A stretch of DNA of 42,706 nt from Verrucomicrobiota bacterium. GTDB taxonomy: Bacteria > Verrucomicrobiota > Verrucomicrobiia > Chthoniobacterales > Terrimicrobiaceae. The first letter of the stretch is position 1, and each line of letters starts with the position of its first letter. A model generated the notes under the pieces. It did not search any database and had not been told where the DNA came from. It saw only the letters and a program-made list of their open reading frames with translations. Both the position numbers and the translations under genes were made by a program. The stretch spans positions 1 to 42,706 of the forward strand of contig VFJO01000034.1 in the NCBI GenBank assembly GCA_009886045.1. Reading direction: 5' to 3'. Below are positions 25,137 to 33,484 of this stretch, in pieces.

Positions 25137-26993
25137 ATGCTCACTCTTTCACAGGTAACAAAATCTTTCGGCGGACGGATTCTTTTCGAAGACGCCGCGC
25201 TTCAAGTCAACACGGGGGACCGCATTGGTCTCATCGGCCCAAACGGTGCCGGCAAATCGACCCTCTTCTCGCTGCTGCTTCGGCATGACGAACCCGATGA
25301 GGGGCAGGTCACCCTCCAGAGAGGAACCCGAGTGGGATTTTTGCCGCAGGAGACAGCAACCGTGAGCGACGACACCGTTATGGAACTGGCCGCCGGCAGC
25401 GAGGCCGATGGACGCGCAGAGGCCATGGCCAAACGGATTCTTGCAGGGTTGGCATTTCGAGAGAGCGACTTTCACCGTCCCCTGCGCGAGCTCAGCGGCG
25501 GATGGATCATGCGTGCGCACTTGGCGCGCTTGCTGGTTGAGGAGCCCGATTTACTGCTCCTCGACGAACCGACCAACCACCTTGATCTGGAAACACTCGG
25601 CTGGTTTCAAAACCACCTCGCAGGATATCCGGGTGCCATCCTCACGATTTCGCACGACCGGGAATTCCTCAACCTCATTTGTCGCGGCATTGTGGAAATC
25701 CGGCACCGCAAACTCATACGTTACCAAGGAAACTACGACGCCTGCCTCGATCAAAAGAAAGCCCGCGAAGAACAACAACTGGCCGCCTACCGCAACCAAC
25801 AAAAAGAAATCGCCCACCTCGAAGATTTCATCAATCGCTTCCGCGCCAAGGCCAGTAAAGCCGCTCAGGCCCAGGACCGCATCAAACAACTCGGCCGCAT
25901 GGTGCGCATCGAGGCTCCAGAATCCGACGAGCCGACCGTGAGTTTCCGATTCCCCCAGCCTCCACGCGGCGGACAAAAAGTCATCACCCTCGGTGGAGTG
26001 CGACAGGCCTATGGGGAAAAGGTGATCTACGAAGACCTGAATCTTGCGGTCGAAAAAGGCCAGCGCACCGTGCTTGTTGGTCCGAACGGCGCAGGCAAGT
26101 CCACCTTGCTCAAAATCCTCGGCGCCCAACTTGAACTCCAAGCGGGCACCCGCACACCCGGCCACAACTGCGGCATTGGCTACTTTGCCCAGCACCGCAC
26201 CGAAGGGCTGAACGCCAAAAGCTCGGTACTCGACGAGGTGCAATCCATCGCCCGCCCAGTGCCCGAGCAAGCGGCCCGTACTGTGCTTGGCGCATTTCTC
26301 TTTCGCGGTGACGACGTCTTCAAACCGATCCGGGTCCTGAGTGGTGGGGAGAAAAGCCGCGTTGCGCTGGTGAAACTTCTCCTCGACCCTCCCAACTTTC
26401 TCCTCCTCGATGAGCCAACGACCCACCTCGATATGCCGAGCATCGATGCCCTCATCCGAGCACTCAAACCCTATGAGGGTACGATTTTTTTCGTAAGTCA
26501 CGATGTGCATTTCATCCGCGCCATTGCAACGTCGGTAATTCACGTCCAAGCTGGGAAGCTCACTCCCTACGCGGGCGATTACGATTACTTCCGCGAAAAA
26601 TCCCGTGCGGGCGGAAGCGTGCGCTCCGGGACAGTCGTCTCGCTGGGCAATTTTCAGCCTGAAGCAAACCCGTCACTGGCCCCCTCACAGCCAAAGATCG
26701 GCCTCAAGGAAATCAAGGCCCAACGTCGCGCCGAGGCCGAGGCCCGCAAAGCCGAAGCCGCCGAGCGCCGTACACGCGAACGCCGCGTGGCAGAGCTAGA
26801 GTCGCAAATTCAGACACTCGAAACCCGGCAGCGCGAACTGAGCTCGAAAATGGAAGAACAGGCCACCCACGACAATCCCGCCTCAGCGATGCAGGTCAAC
26901 CGCGAACTGGCGAGTGTGGGAGACGCCTTGGAGAAAGCGAACAGCGAGTGGCTTTCCCTCGCCGGGGAATGCGTGTCGGAGCCCGCTCTGTAG
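25137..26993 (+). CDS. ABC-F family ATPase (Uup/EttA-type)
   Basis: A 618-residue soluble protein with two ABC cassettes and no membrane domain. First cassette: GLIGPNGAGKSTL, signature LRELSGGWIMRAHLA, Walker B LLLLDEPTNHLD. Second: VLVGPNGAGKSTLLK, VLSGGEKSRVALVK, FLLLDEPTTHLD and FFVSHD. The inter-cassette linker (residues about 220-285, rich in Lys, Arg and Gln) is the P-site tRNA interaction motif of ribosome-acting members. A C-terminal Arg/Glu-rich coiled coil of about 75 residues follows. ABC-F proteins relieve stalled ribosomes; some give antibiotic resistance. Housekeeping is more likely here since there is no resistance context. Confidence 0.92.
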   Translation: MLTLSQVTKSFGGRILFEDAALQVNTGDRIGLIGPNGAGKSTLFSLLLRHDEPDEGQVTLQRGTRVGFLPQETATVSDDTVMELAAGSEADGRAEAMAKRILAGLAFRESDFHRPLRELSGGWIMRAHLARLLVEEPDLLLLDEPTNHLDLETLGWFQNHLAGYPGAILTISHDREFLNLICRGIVEIRHRKLIRYQGNYDACLDQKKAREEQQLAAYRNQQKEIAHLEDFINRFRAKASKAAQAQDRIKQLGRMVRIEAPESDEPTVSFRFPQPPRGGQKVITLGGVRQAYGEKVIYEDLNLAVEKGQRTVLVGPNGAGKSTLLKILGAQLELQAGTRTPGHNCGIGYFAQHRTEGLNAKSSVLDEVQSIARPVPEQAARTVLGAFLFRGDDVFKPIRVLSGGEKSRVALVKLLLDPPNFLLLDEPTTHLDMPSIDALIRALKPYEGTIFFVSHDVHFIRAIATSVIHVQAGKLTPYAGDYDYFREKSRAGGSVRSGTVVSLGNFQPEANPSLAPSQPKIGLKEIKAQRRAEAEARKAEAAERRTRERRVAELESQIQTLETRQRELSSKMEEQATHDNPASAMQVNRELASVGDALEKANSEWLSLAGECVSEPAL

Positions 26994-27060
26994 CAATTTC
27001 GACACAGTTTTCACGGATGTCTTGTCGGCGCATCTGTGCTGGTATAGGCAATGCGTTGAT

Positions 27061-28590
27061 ATGTCTACCAAACCATTGACCGGCCATGAATGTCCGGGCG
27101 ACCCTTGCACGATCGTCATCTTCGGAGCTTCAGGAGACCTCACAAAACGGAAACTCCTACCTGCTCTTTACAATCTGAAGGCTCTGAAACTTCTCCCCCC
27201 AAATTTTGCGGTCATCGGGGTGGCTGTCAGTGAGACCAACGAGGAGCTTTTCCGCGCGCAGATTACAGCAGATATCAAGCAATTTGCGACTCGACCAGTC
27301 GATCAAAACGAATGGGACGAGTTTGCCAGCCGGAGCTACTACATCTCGGGCGACTTCAATAATCCTGACACCTTTCAGCATCTCGGAGCCAAAATAAAGG
27401 ACGTTCAAAAAACATGGGACCTCCCCGGCAATGTGCTTTTCTACTTGGCCATCTCCCCGAGCTTCTTCGGCAAAGTGGTGGAGCAGTTAGGAATTGCGGG
27501 CCTCACCGAAGAGAAGCCAGAGGCTTGGCGCCGCGTCATCATCGAAAAACCCTTCGGCCACGACTTGGAAAGCGCGAGAGAGTTAAACGCAGATCTTGTA
27601 AAGCATGTCGCTGAATCACAAATTTACCGCATCGACCATTACCTCGGCAAAGAGACCGTGCAGAACATCATGGTCTTCCGATTCGGCAATAGTGTCTTTG
27701 AGCCAATTTGGAACCGCCGATATATTGATTACGTCCAGATCACCGTGGCTGAGGAACTAGGCGTCGAACTTCGCGGTGGATACTACGACCACTCCGGCGT
27801 GACCCGCGACATGGTTCAAAACCACATCCTCTCGGTTTTATCGCTCATCGCGATGGAGCCTCCGACCTCGATTTCGGGTGACAGCGTTCGCAACGAAAAA
27901 GTGAAAGTCCTCGAGGCCATACGCCCCATGGACCCAGAGGAAATCCTGTCCAGCACAGTTCGCGGGCAGTATGGAGCGGGAGCCATCAATGGCAAAAATG
28001 TGCCTGCCTACCGCAGCGAACCGGATGTGAATCCCCACTCGAACACCGAAACCTTCGTGGCAATGAGACTAGAGGTGGATAACTGGCGCTGGGCGGATGT
28101 TCCGTTTTTTATTCGCAGCGGGAAGCGTCTGGCCACACGCACCACGCAAATCGTCATCGGCTTCAAACGCACGCCACTCCTTCTCTTCGGAAAAGGCGTG
28201 GAAGATGATATCATGCCGAACCGCCTCGTCATCCACGTGCAACCCGACGAGGGCATTACGATGGATATCCATGCCAAGCGCCCAGGACCCGGCATTTCCA
28301 TCGCCAACGTGCCACTGGATTTCAGCTACCAGGAATTTGGTGAGTCGACAGCAGCCACTGGCTACGAGACGCTTCTCTACGATTGCATGATCGGCGATAT
28401 GACACTCTTCCACCGCTACGACAGCGTGGACGCTTCATGGCGCATCGTGAACCCGATTCTTGATATTTGGAATGCCCTACCTCCGCGTGATTTTCCAAAC
28501 TACGCCGCTGGCACTTGGGGGCCAGAGGCCTCGGATCACCTCATCGAAAAATCCGGCCACACTTGGCATCACTACCTTCTCAAGAAGTAA
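27061..28590 (+). CDS. zwf: Glucose-6-phosphate 1-dehydrogenase
   Basis: A 509-residue enzyme that oxidises glucose 6-phosphate to 6-phosphogluconolactone and makes NADPH, the entry step of the oxidative pentose phosphate pathway. It has the NADP-binding IVIFGASGDLTKRKLLPALY near residue 20, IIEKPFGHDL near 162 and the active-site peptide RIDHYLGKETVQN near 190. The ATG at 27061 is chosen because the family N-terminus starts here; the open frame reaches back to 26914, inside the ABC-F gene, without homology. glk follows after 5 bp, so glucose phosphorylation and oxidation are co-expressed. Confidence 0.96.
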   Translation: MSTKPLTGHECPGDPCTIVIFGASGDLTKRKLLPALYNLKALKLLPPNFAVIGVAVSETNEELFRAQITADIKQFATRPVDQNEWDEFASRSYYISGDFNNPDTFQHLGAKIKDVQKTWDLPGNVLFYLAISPSFFGKVVEQLGIAGLTEEKPEAWRRVIIEKPFGHDLESARELNADLVKHVAESQIYRIDHYLGKETVQNIMVFRFGNSVFEPIWNRRYIDYVQITVAEELGVELRGGYYDHSGVTRDMVQNHILSVLSLIAMEPPTSISGDSVRNEKVKVLEAIRPMDPEEILSSTVRGQYGAGAINGKNVPAYRSEPDVNPHSNTETFVAMRLEVDNWRWADVPFFIRSGKRLATRTTQIVIGFKRTPLLLFGKGVEDDIMPNRLVIHVQPDEGITMDIHAKRPGPGISIANVPLDFSYQEFGESTAATGYETLLYDCMIGDMTLFHRYDSVDASWRIVNPILDIWNALPPRDFPNYAAGTWGPEASDHLIEKSGHTWHHYLLKK

Positions 28591-28595
28591 GCACA

Positions 28596-29600
28596 GTGCA
28601 GCAACATCTCATACTCGCCGGCGATATCGGAGGCACAAAAGCCAACGTCGCCCTCTTTGGTGTCGTGGGAGGTAAACTGGCCATGCTTCGGGAGCAGCGC
28701 TACGCGAGCACTAACTATCCAGGTTTAAATGCCATCCTGCGCGAATTTCTGGGAAAGGATACGCCCCCGATTCTCGCCGCTGGCTTTGGGATTCCAGGGG
28801 TCGTTCATGACGGCAGGGCCAAGCCTACAAACCTGACGTGGGGAGTTGATGAAAATGAAATCGCTCAGGAATTTGGCATTCCTCAAGTTTCGCTCTTGAA
28901 CGACTTGGCAGCCAATGCCCATGGCATTGCCCATCTCCAAGCCAGCGATTTTGCCCCGATCCAGCAAGGAAGTCCTCTTGCAAAAGGCAACCGCTGTGTC
29001 GTATCGCCTGGCACTGGTCTCGGGCAGGCAGGTCTTTTTTGGGACGGTCACAAGCACCAGGTTTGGGCCTGCGAGGGAGGCCACGCGGACTTTGCACCAC
29101 GAAACGACCTCGAAATTGCGCTCCTGGAATACCTCATCAAACAATTCGTCCACGTGAGTGCCGAGCGCGTGGCGTCAGGCATGGGGATGGAAAATATTTA
29201 CAAATTTCTCCGCGACACAGGCCGTGGCACCGAACTCCCCGCTGTGCAGGAGGAAATGACAACAAGCAAACCCGGTGCCGTCATTACAAAATACGCAGAC
29301 TCCGGAGAGTGCCCGATGTGCGCAAAGACGCTCGATGTTTTCGTGAGTTGTCTGGGAGCTGAAGCCGCCAACATGGCACTCAAAACCATGGCCACCGGCG
29401 GAGTCTTCCTCGGCGGAGGAGTGCCAGTCAAGCTGCTCCACCGCATCCAAAGCATCGCATTCATGCACGCCTTTACCGATAAAGGCCGCCTCTCCTCGCT
29501 CATGGAAAGCATCCCGGTACTTGTCATTCTCAACGACCAAGCTGCGCTCCTTGGCGCAGCCCATTACGCACTCGACAAGGCGACCGCAAATCCCAAGTAG
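28596..29600 (+). CDS. glk: Glucokinase
   Basis: A 334-residue sugar kinase of the ROK/Glk group that phosphorylates glucose with ATP. Motifs: LAGDIGGTKANVALFG at the N-terminus (phosphate 1), GFGIPGVVHDGR, LNDLAANAHG (catalytic Asp), VSPGTGLGQAGLFWDGH, CEGGHADFAPRND and GGVFLGGGVPVKLL. The start is the GTG at 28596, preceded by AGAAG and only 5 bp after the zwf stop; a longer frame inside zwf is not homologous. Length is typical of bacterial Glk. Confidence 0.94.
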   Translation: MQQHLILAGDIGGTKANVALFGVVGGKLAMLREQRYASTNYPGLNAILREFLGKDTPPILAAGFGIPGVVHDGRAKPTNLTWGVDENEIAQEFGIPQVSLLNDLAANAHGIAHLQASDFAPIQQGSPLAKGNRCVVSPGTGLGQAGLFWDGHKHQVWACEGGHADFAPRNDLEIALLEYLIKQFVHVSAERVASGMGMENIYKFLRDTGRGTELPAVQEEMTTSKPGAVITKYADSGECPMCAKTLDVFVSCLGAEAANMALKTMATGGVFLGGGVPVKLLHRIQSIAFMHAFTDKGRLSSLMESIPVLVILNDQAALLGAAHYALDKATANPK

Positions 29601-29604
29601 AATA

Positions 29605-29628
29605 CATACGGCCGCGCATACGGCCGCG
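29605..29628. repeat. Tandem 12-bp repeat upstream of the metal-resistance operon
   Basis: catacggccgcg occurs twice in direct tandem. Each copy contains the palindrome CGGCCG. It lies 5 bp after the glk stop and 92 bp before the anti-sigma gene. It may be a terminator-like structure of glk or a binding site for the operon downstream. Confidence 0.5.
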
Positions 29629-29719
29629 ATCCCCGCGACAGCCCGACATTCCGACATAAAAACGCTGAATATGAAGAAAATTTGAGGGGATCGAGTCCGC
29701 TGCTACGTTAAGTGAGAAT

Positions 29720-30073
29720 ATGAAACACTCGGATTCACTGGATCGGCAATTGTCAAAATTGGCCGCGACAGCCCTGCACAGAACAGAATTTGAAAGCTTC
29801 CGCTCCGACGTTTGGCGGGAGATTCGTCACCGACAGGCCATAAAACCCGTTACAAAAAACGATTCCTTATGGCCGTCGCTTTTTTTTGACTTCGGCACCG
29901 CCCGCCTTGCTTTTTCGGGAGCCTGTGTGGCTCTTGCTGTGGGTGTGATTTTGACCATGCTTGCAATGCCCGAGGTTTTGAACTCGCGACTTGCAGCCCA
30001 GACCTTGGACCTCGGAGTTTTCTCCCAATCTGCCACCGGCCTACCCAGCAATTTTGTGGCATTAAGAAAATGA
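29720..30073 (+). CDS. CnrY-like membrane anti-sigma factor
   Basis: A 117-residue protein with about 60 cytoplasmic residues (MKHSDSLDRQLSKLAATALH and onward), one transmembrane helix near residues 63-85 (AFSGACVALAVGVILTMLAM) and a short periplasmic tail. This is the layout of CnrY of Cupriavidus metallidurans, which holds the sigma factor CnrH at the membrane by a short N-terminal helix. Sequence similarity is not strong enough on its own; the call rests on position before a CnrX-like sensor and an ECF sigma gene and on membrane topology. Its stop overlaps the start of the sensor gene by 4 bp. Confidence 0.65.
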   Translation: MKHSDSLDRQLSKLAATALHRTEFESFRSDVWREIRHRQAIKPVTKNDSLWPSLFFDFGTARLAFSGACVALAVGVILTMLAMPEVLNSRLAAQTLDLGVFSQSATGLPSNFVALRK

Positions 30074-30522
30074 AACCTGGCCCCCTACCCCTTGTTGTCG
30101 GGCTCGCGCTGATTGTTTTCATTTCTGCAGCAAGTTCATTTCTTACGCTCCGAATTGTCAGCAACTCCCCCAACCTCAAGGCTGAGGACTACCACGACTG
30201 GATTCATAAAAAGCTTAAAATGAGTCCCAAGCAGGAGCAACTCAGCCAGATTTCTGAGCGGCGTTATGAAGAGACGAAGCGCCACTTGGAGGAAGTGATC
30301 CAATTAGCGAACCGGGAATTGGCTGAGAAAATTTTGAAAGATAAATCCTATTCCCCTTCCGTCGAAAAATCCGTCGCTGAAATTCACAATGCGATGGGCC
30401 AACTTCAGGAAGCAACCCTCGAGCACATCTTCGAATTGCGGGGCGTCCTAGATCCCCCGCAATACGAGCGCCTCATCGAACTGACCGTTCAAGGTCTCTC
30501 CGAAAACTCAGGCCAGAACTAG
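30070..30522 (+). CDS. CnrX-like periplasmic metal sensor
   Basis: A 150-residue protein anchored by an N-terminal helix (residues 7-30) with a four-helix periplasmic domain. The residues His42, His46, Glu63 and His119 occupy the same numbers as the metal ligands I remember for CnrX of C. metallidurans (His42, His46, Glu63, His119, Met123). The fifth, Met123, is Leu here. CnrX binds Ni2+ or Co2+ and then lets CnrY release CnrH. LTxxQ-type Spy/CpxP relatives share the helical layout (LKMSPKQEQL). The gene sits between anti-sigma and sigma genes, which fits the sensor role. Metal preference cannot be read safely, but the missing Met suggests it may differ from CnrX. Confidence 0.8.
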   Translation: MKPGPLPLVVGLALIVFISAASSFLTLRIVSNSPNLKAEDYHDWIHKKLKMSPKQEQLSQISERRYEETKRHLEEVIQLANRELAEKILKDKSYSPSVEKSVAEIHNAMGQLQEATLEHIFELRGVLDPPQYERLIELTVQGLSENSGQN

Positions 30523-30528
30523 CAAGGC

Positions 30529-31116
30529 ATGCCGAAAGCCACTTCTCATGATCCGGATTGGCCGGACGTCGCCGCATTGCAAGCAGGCGATACGTCGGCA
30601 CTCGACAGGATTATGAGGAGGCATCGCGACGAGATCACTGGCTTTATCTGGCGTATGGTCGGTCACCGGAGCGATGCCGAGGAACTCGCCCAGGAAACCT
30701 TTGTACGTGTCTATTTCCAGATTCAGCAATTCCAACCCCGTTCCGCTTTTGCTGCGTGGCTCTACCGGATAGCTCGCAACTTATGCTTGGATTACTTTCG
30801 GAGCCGTGCCCAAAAGCAAAACAGCCGAAACCTCGAGCTGAGCGAAGCCTGGGACACCGCCGATTTGCGCTCGAGTCCTCTCCGAGATGAATCCACCGAG
30901 TTGCTTCAGGAGGCCATTGCCAACCTTCCCGTTCACTTGAGCGAACCCCTGGTGCTGACTGCACTGGAGGGAATGTCCCACGAAGAAGCCGGGCAACGAT
31001 TGGGGATTTCTGCAAAGGCGGTTGAAGTGAAGTGCTACCGAGCCCGAGAGAAACTTCGGAAACTTCTTAAAAAATACAAAACGCCTGAGGGATTTCCCCA
31101 TCCCGTCTCGTTGTAG
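30529..31116 (+). CDS. ECF RNA polymerase sigma factor (CnrH-like)
   Basis: A 195-residue sigma-70 family ECF factor. Region 2 is DEITGFIWRMVGHRSDAEEL and QETFVRVYFQIQQF with AAWLYRIARNLCLDYFRSR; region 4 is LPVHLSEPLVLTALEGMSHE and QRLGISAKAVEVKCYRAREK, the helix-turn-helix that reads the -35 box. No region 3 or other domain is present. It is encoded 6 bp after the sensor gene and 5 bp before the efflux genes, so it should activate its own operon when released. A recognisable autoregulated promoter upstream of 29720 could not be defined by eye. Confidence 0.9.
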   Translation: MPKATSHDPDWPDVAALQAGDTSALDRIMRRHRDEITGFIWRMVGHRSDAEELAQETFVRVYFQIQQFQPRSAFAAWLYRIARNLCLDYFRSRAQKQNSRNLELSEAWDTADLRSSPLRDESTELLQEAIANLPVHLSEPLVLTALEGMSHEEAGQRLGISAKAVEVKCYRAREKLRKLLKKYKTPEGFPHPVSL

Positions 31117-31121
31117 TTTCC

Positions 31122-32375
31122 GTGAGACCTTTTCCTTCGGCCTCGGCTTTGACAAGCGTAGTTGCCATTTGCTTCCTCGTTCTGGGTTGTGCGAGCCGCA
31201 TCGTGCTCGCTGGGGAACTCAGCGTCGAATCTGCCGTTGACATAGCAATCCGCGAAAACAGAGAACTCGCAACCGCTCGACTTCTCGTAAACGAAGCCAT
31301 GGGCCGAGCTCGGAGGGTGGGTGTCCTTTCGAATCCCGAGTTGGAAATGGAGGTTGCGGGAGGCCAAGATTTTGAAGGCCGAGTGATGGCTGGAATCACC
31401 CAGCGATTCCCCCTCACGGCACGCCTACGCTTGGAACGCCAGCTCTCCGACTTGGATGTGAAGATGGCAGATTTGGAAGTACGCGTTGCAGAATGGAAAC
31501 TGGTACTGGCCGTGCGCAGAGCTTTTTACATAGCCGCCGCAGCTCATGAGGCGCATGCCATTTCTCTTCGCCAAGTCAACTTGGCCGATGCTCTGGCAAA
31601 ATCCGTCGCAGAGGGGGTCAATACCGGTTTTCGTTCGGAACTCGATTTGCTCGAGGCGAATCTTTCGGCATCCGCCATGCGGGCCAAGTCAGAAACTTTG
31701 AAGGGAGCGGAAATCGAGGCCGCTGGGCGATTGAACGAGTTGCTCGCACTCCCCGCCGACGCGCCGCTGATCATCAACACTCCTCTTAACTTGCCGAAAT
31801 CCGTGCCTGCAGCAAAAATCGCCGGGAAGCGGGCGGATGCGGATTTGGCAGAGCTTGCTCTTAGGTCGGGGGAAACCGATGTCGCTTTATCCAAAGCCTC
31901 ACAATGGGAGGACGTCGGGGTTGGAATCTTTATCGAAGGGGAACGGTTTCGAGACGACCCGACCGGCATCGAGCCAGAAACGCTTGCTGGTTTGAAAGTG
32001 AGTGTGCCGCTCCCATTCTGGCAAACCGGCACTGGCAAAGCCGCCGAAAAAGAAGCTGTTCGAGTGCGACTTTCCGCTCAATGCGAAGCCCTTCGCTTCA
32101 GCATCAAAAATCAAATCCTGCTGGCGTATCGCTTGGTCTGTTTCCATTTCGAATCCGCCTCCCAATTCAGGGAAAAGGTTGTTTCCAGTGCCCGCGAGTC
32201 CGTTCGCCAGAGCGAGGCAGCCTATGGGCGATCCGAAATCGAAATCTATGCCGTCTTTAGGGCCTATGATCGCCTCAGCGAAGTCGAGATGTCTGCACTC
32301 GATGCAAAGAAAAGCTATTTCCTTGCCTGCGCCGAGTGGCTCAGCTCGCTCGGCACATCCCCAACCCAACCATGA
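31122..32375 (+). CDS. Outer-membrane efflux factor (TolC/CzcC-like)
   Basis: A 417-residue member of the TolC family, the outer-membrane channel of the metal pump. Residues 1-23 are an export signal that ends in a VLGC lipobox, so it is probably lipidated. The typical alpha-barrel helices recur as two halves: SVESAVDIAIRENRELATAR ... NPELEMEVAGG and the mirrored second half (LKVSVPLPFWQTGTGK, VSSARESVRQSEAAY). Its length fits CzcC/CnrC. The start is a GTG at 31122, 5 bp after the sigma gene; the stop overlaps the next start by 4 bp (ATGA). Confidence 0.86.
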   Translation: MRPFPSASALTSVVAICFLVLGCASRIVLAGELSVESAVDIAIRENRELATARLLVNEAMGRARRVGVLSNPELEMEVAGGQDFEGRVMAGITQRFPLTARLRLERQLSDLDVKMADLEVRVAEWKLVLAVRRAFYIAAAAHEAHAISLRQVNLADALAKSVAEGVNTGFRSELDLLEANLSASAMRAKSETLKGAEIEAAGRLNELLALPADAPLIINTPLNLPKSVPAAKIAGKRADADLAELALRSGETDVALSKASQWEDVGVGIFIEGERFRDDPTGIEPETLAGLKVSVPLPFWQTGTGKAAEKEAVRVRLSAQCEALRFSIKNQILLAYRLVCFHFESASQFREKVVSSARESVRQSEAAYGRSEIEIYAVFRAYDRLSEVEMSALDAKKSYFLACAEWLSSLGTSPTQP

Positions 32376-33484
32376 ATCAGGCACTCATCATCCTCGCACT
32401 CCTAGGCCTTTTCGCCTCCCACCTTCAAACAGCCCAAGGATCCTCACGTCCCAATACCATTATCCTTGATGAAAATGGCGTGAAAAATTTGCGCATCGAA
32501 ACCCATCTCGTCGAAGAAACAACCTTTGAAGAAACCGTCTTCGCGCTAGGCCAAATCAAAGCCTATCCGGGTCGGCGTGCCGTTATCAGCAGTCGTATCC
32601 CAGGGCGGGCACTCGAGGTCTTCATTAAAAATGATCACTCCATAAAAATGGGAGAGACAGCCATTTTGGTAGAGAGTCGGCAACCGGGAAATCCTCCCCC
32701 AACGATCGCCCTCACCTCGCCAATTTCGGGTCTAGTCAGCGAAACACACGTCGTGCCGGGGGAGCCGATTGATCCCAATAAAGTCTTGGCCGAGGTTTTG
32801 GACCTTACGGAAGTCTATGCGATCGCAAGCGTGCCGCAGCATCTGGCCGGTCGACTGAAGGTTGGACAAACCGCACGAATTTCTGTTCCAGCCGTGCCAG
32901 GCCGAACATTCGACGCAAATCTGGAGCATCTTGGCGTCATGGCGGATGCCTCGAACGATACGGTGGAGGGCGCATTCCATGTCAACAATCCCGATCTCTT
33001 GCTCCGCCCCGGAATGCGCGCAGAGTTCTCCATCGTCGTCGAAAAAAAAGAAGGCGTGTATTCGATTCCCCGCACCGCCTTGCAGGGCGATGCCGCGAAG
33101 CGCTTTGTCTATGTGAGGGATTTCGATATCCCAAATGCCTTTGTGAAGACACCGGTTCTCGTGGGGCGCATCAGCGAGCGAAGCGCAGAGATTGTGAGCG
33201 GCTTACTTCCCGCCGACGAGGTTGTGACTCGCGGGGCTTACTCCCTCGCCTTCGCCGGAGGGGGCACTGTGTCCCTCAAAGAGGCCCTTGACGCAGCGCA
33301 CGGGCACGAACACGCAGAAGACGGCTCCGAGTTGACTTCACAAAGCAAAGCTCCGGCTGAATCCGCTAAGAATGGCCAACAAGGCCAACAAGGCCAAAGC
33401 CCATTCTGGATGATTGTGAGCGGAGTCTTGCTTGCGCTGCTGGTGGTCGTAGGGACCCGTAGGAAAACCCACCATGCTGAATAG
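32372..33484 (+). CDS. Membrane-fusion protein of the metal efflux pump (CzcB/CnrB-like)
   Basis: A 370-residue periplasmic adaptor that links pump and channel. Residues 1-22 are a signal peptide (MNQALIILALLGLFA). The RND-MFP core is visible: a barrel-lipoyl stretch (AVISSRIPGRALEVF, LTSPISGLVSETHVVPGEPI), then VYAIASVPQHLAGRLKVGQ and MRAEFSIVVEKKEGVYSIPR. After it come a His-rich segment (HGHEHAEDG) and, unusually, a C-terminal transmembrane helix (FWMIVSGVLLALLVVVGT) with a basic end. The central coiled-coil hairpin is short, as in many heavy-metal adaptors. The stop overlaps the RND start by 11 bp. Confidence 0.88.
   Translation: MNQALIILALLGLFASHLQTAQGSSRPNTIILDENGVKNLRIETHLVEETTFEETVFALGQIKAYPGRRAVISSRIPGRALEVFIKNDHSIKMGETAILVESRQPGNPPPTIALTSPISGLVSETHVVPGEPIDPNKVLAEVLDLTEVYAIASVPQHLAGRLKVGQTARISVPAVPGRTFDANLEHLGVMADASNDTVEGAFHVNNPDLLLRPGMRAEFSIVVEKKEGVYSIPRTALQGDAAKRFVYVRDFDIPNAFVKTPVLVGRISERSAEIVSGLLPADEVVTRGAYSLAFAGGGTVSLKEALDAAHGHEHAEDGSELTSQSKAPAESAKNGQQGQQGQSPFWMIVSGVLLALLVVVGTRRKTHHAE

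Noticed and set aside
26914-27060. Longer N-terminus of zwf
   Set aside because: It overlaps the end of the ABC-F gene and has no resemblance to the family; ATG at 27061 gives the standard start.
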